Of a stretch of DNA of 6,009 nucleotides, positions 5,457 through 6,009 are shown piece after piece (within the stretch, counting starts at the first letter, position 1; each line of letters starts with the position of its first letter). The stretch covers positions 1 to 6,009 of the forward strand of contig JAGPGI010000181.1 of assembly GCA_018056045.1 (NCBI GenBank), written 5' to 3'. This stretch comes from Paracoccus sp. (in: a-proteobacteria). GTDB taxonomy: Bacteria > Pseudomonadota > Alphaproteobacteria > Rhodobacterales > Rhodobacteraceae. A program made the position numbers and the translations under genes. The notes below the pieces were generated by a model. It was not told the origin of the DNA, did no database searches, and was given only the letters and a program-made list of their open reading frames with translations.

Positions 5457-6009
5457 CCCAAAGCGCGTCCATCTCGGCCAGATCGCTGTCCTCGGGGCGG
5501 CGGCCGGTGGCGGCCAGCGCGGCCTCGATCGACTGGAAGCGGCGGGTGAACTTGGCATTGGCCATGCGCAGGGCCTCTTCGGGGTCGATCTTCAGATGCC
5601 GGGCCAGATTGGCCATGACGAACAGCAGATCGCCGAACTCCTCGGTCAAATGCGCGTGATCGGAGCTGTCGCGGGCTTCGACCAGCTCGTGGCTTTCCTC
5701 GACGATTTTCTTCAGCACATCGGCCGGGCCGGGCCAGTCGAAACCCACGCGCGCGGCGCGGTTTTGCAGCTTCAGCGCCCGGGTCAGCGCCGGCAGGCCA
5801 AGCGCCACCCCGTCCAGCACGCCCTTCTCGGACTTGGCGGCGCGTTCCCTGGCCTTGATCGCCTCCCAGTCCTTGATCTGCTGCTCGGCGGATTTATCGC
5901 GGGATTCGTCGCCAAAGATATGCGGATGGCGGTCGATCATCTTGGTCGAGATGTTCTCGACCACGTCGGCGAAACCGAACATCCCCGCCTCATCCGCCAT
6001 CTGGGCATG
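5428..6009 (-). CDS. mazG: Nucleoside triphosphate pyrophosphohydrolase MazG (5' end beyond the window)
   Basis: Visible are 193 codons, about the C-terminal 70% of a protein usually near 270 residues. The frame runs through the right edge: the last three visible codons give HAQ before MADEAGMFGF, so the ATG at 6000 is internal, matching the family segment Q/HAxMAxEEGxFxFxDV. DRHPHIFGD is the end of the first MazG domain. GVLDGVALGLPALTRALKLQ opens the second, and KIVEESHELVEA followed by TEEFGDLLFVMANLAR supplies the EExxE and ExxD acidic residues that bind magnesium in the active domain. MazG hydrolyses NTPs and dNTPs to monophosphates and pyrophosphate, clearing damaged nucleotides; in E. 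coli it also lowers ppGpp effects linked to MazEF. No toxin-antitoxin gene is seen beside it here. The downstream phosphotransferase gene overlaps its 3' end by 29 bases, suggesting an operon whose promoter is outside the window. Confidence 0.93.
   Translation of the reverse strand, partial: HAQMADEAGMFGFADVVENISTKMIDRHPHIFGDESRDKSAEQQIKDWEAIKARERAAKSEKGVLDGVALGLPALTRALKLQNRAARVGFDWPGPADVLKKIVEESHELVEARDSSDHAHLTEEFGDLLFVMANLARHLKIDPEEALRMANAKFTRRFQSIEAALAATGRRPEDSDLAEMDALWDEAKAAERT

Overview
The window looks like chromosomal DNA of a GC-rich alphaproteobacterium, most likely in the Rhodobacterales (Paracoccus/Rhodobacter relatives). Three things point there: the strong G/C bias at third codon positions, the style of the SufS, DusA and MazG proteins, and an RTX protein ending in a bacterial Hint domain, a combination common in that group. 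The genus is an inference, not something the sequence proves.

Layout from left to right. (1) Bases 1-111 are the 3' end of a SufS-type cysteine desulfurase gene. (2) A complete tRNA-Arg (anticodon CCG, CCA encoded) lies at 181-257. (3) A gene-free stretch of 284 bases (258-541) ends in an AT-rich part with a candidate promoter, a 10-bp palindrome and a pair of 8-bp direct repeats. (4) A large RTX gene starts at 542. It encodes 17 perfect calcium-binding nonapeptides, then a non-repeat beta-rich domain of about 170 residues, then 35 more nonapeptides in unbroken register. Its C-terminal part, with a hedgehog/intein-like Hint domain, lies in another reading frame (to 3375). The break falls at a run of four T at 2550-2553, and one added base would restore a protein of about 944 residues. 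(5) A long imperfect hairpin (3392-3443) separates this gene from dusA (3530-4534), a tRNA-dihydrouridine synthase. (6) On the minus strand, mazG (runs off the right edge, stop at 5428) overlaps a downstream APH-like phosphotransferase gene (5456 to 4518). That gene in turn overlaps the end of dusA tail to tail by 17 bp.

The housekeeping genes serve separate jobs: Fe-S assembly, arginine decoding, tRNA D-loop modification and nucleotide-pool cleaning. The kinase-fold protein probably shares a transcript with mazG, but its substrate cannot be told from sequence. The RTX-Hint gene is the accessory element: a very acidic, calcium-binding protein with no Sec signal peptide, presumably exported by a type I system encoded elsewhere, with a possible self-processing domain near its C terminus. 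I see no CRISPR array, insertion sequence, phage gene or convincing new multi-gene system. The points most worth checking are the frameshift between the RTX and Hint parts, the nested unnamed domain, and the upstream regulatory region.
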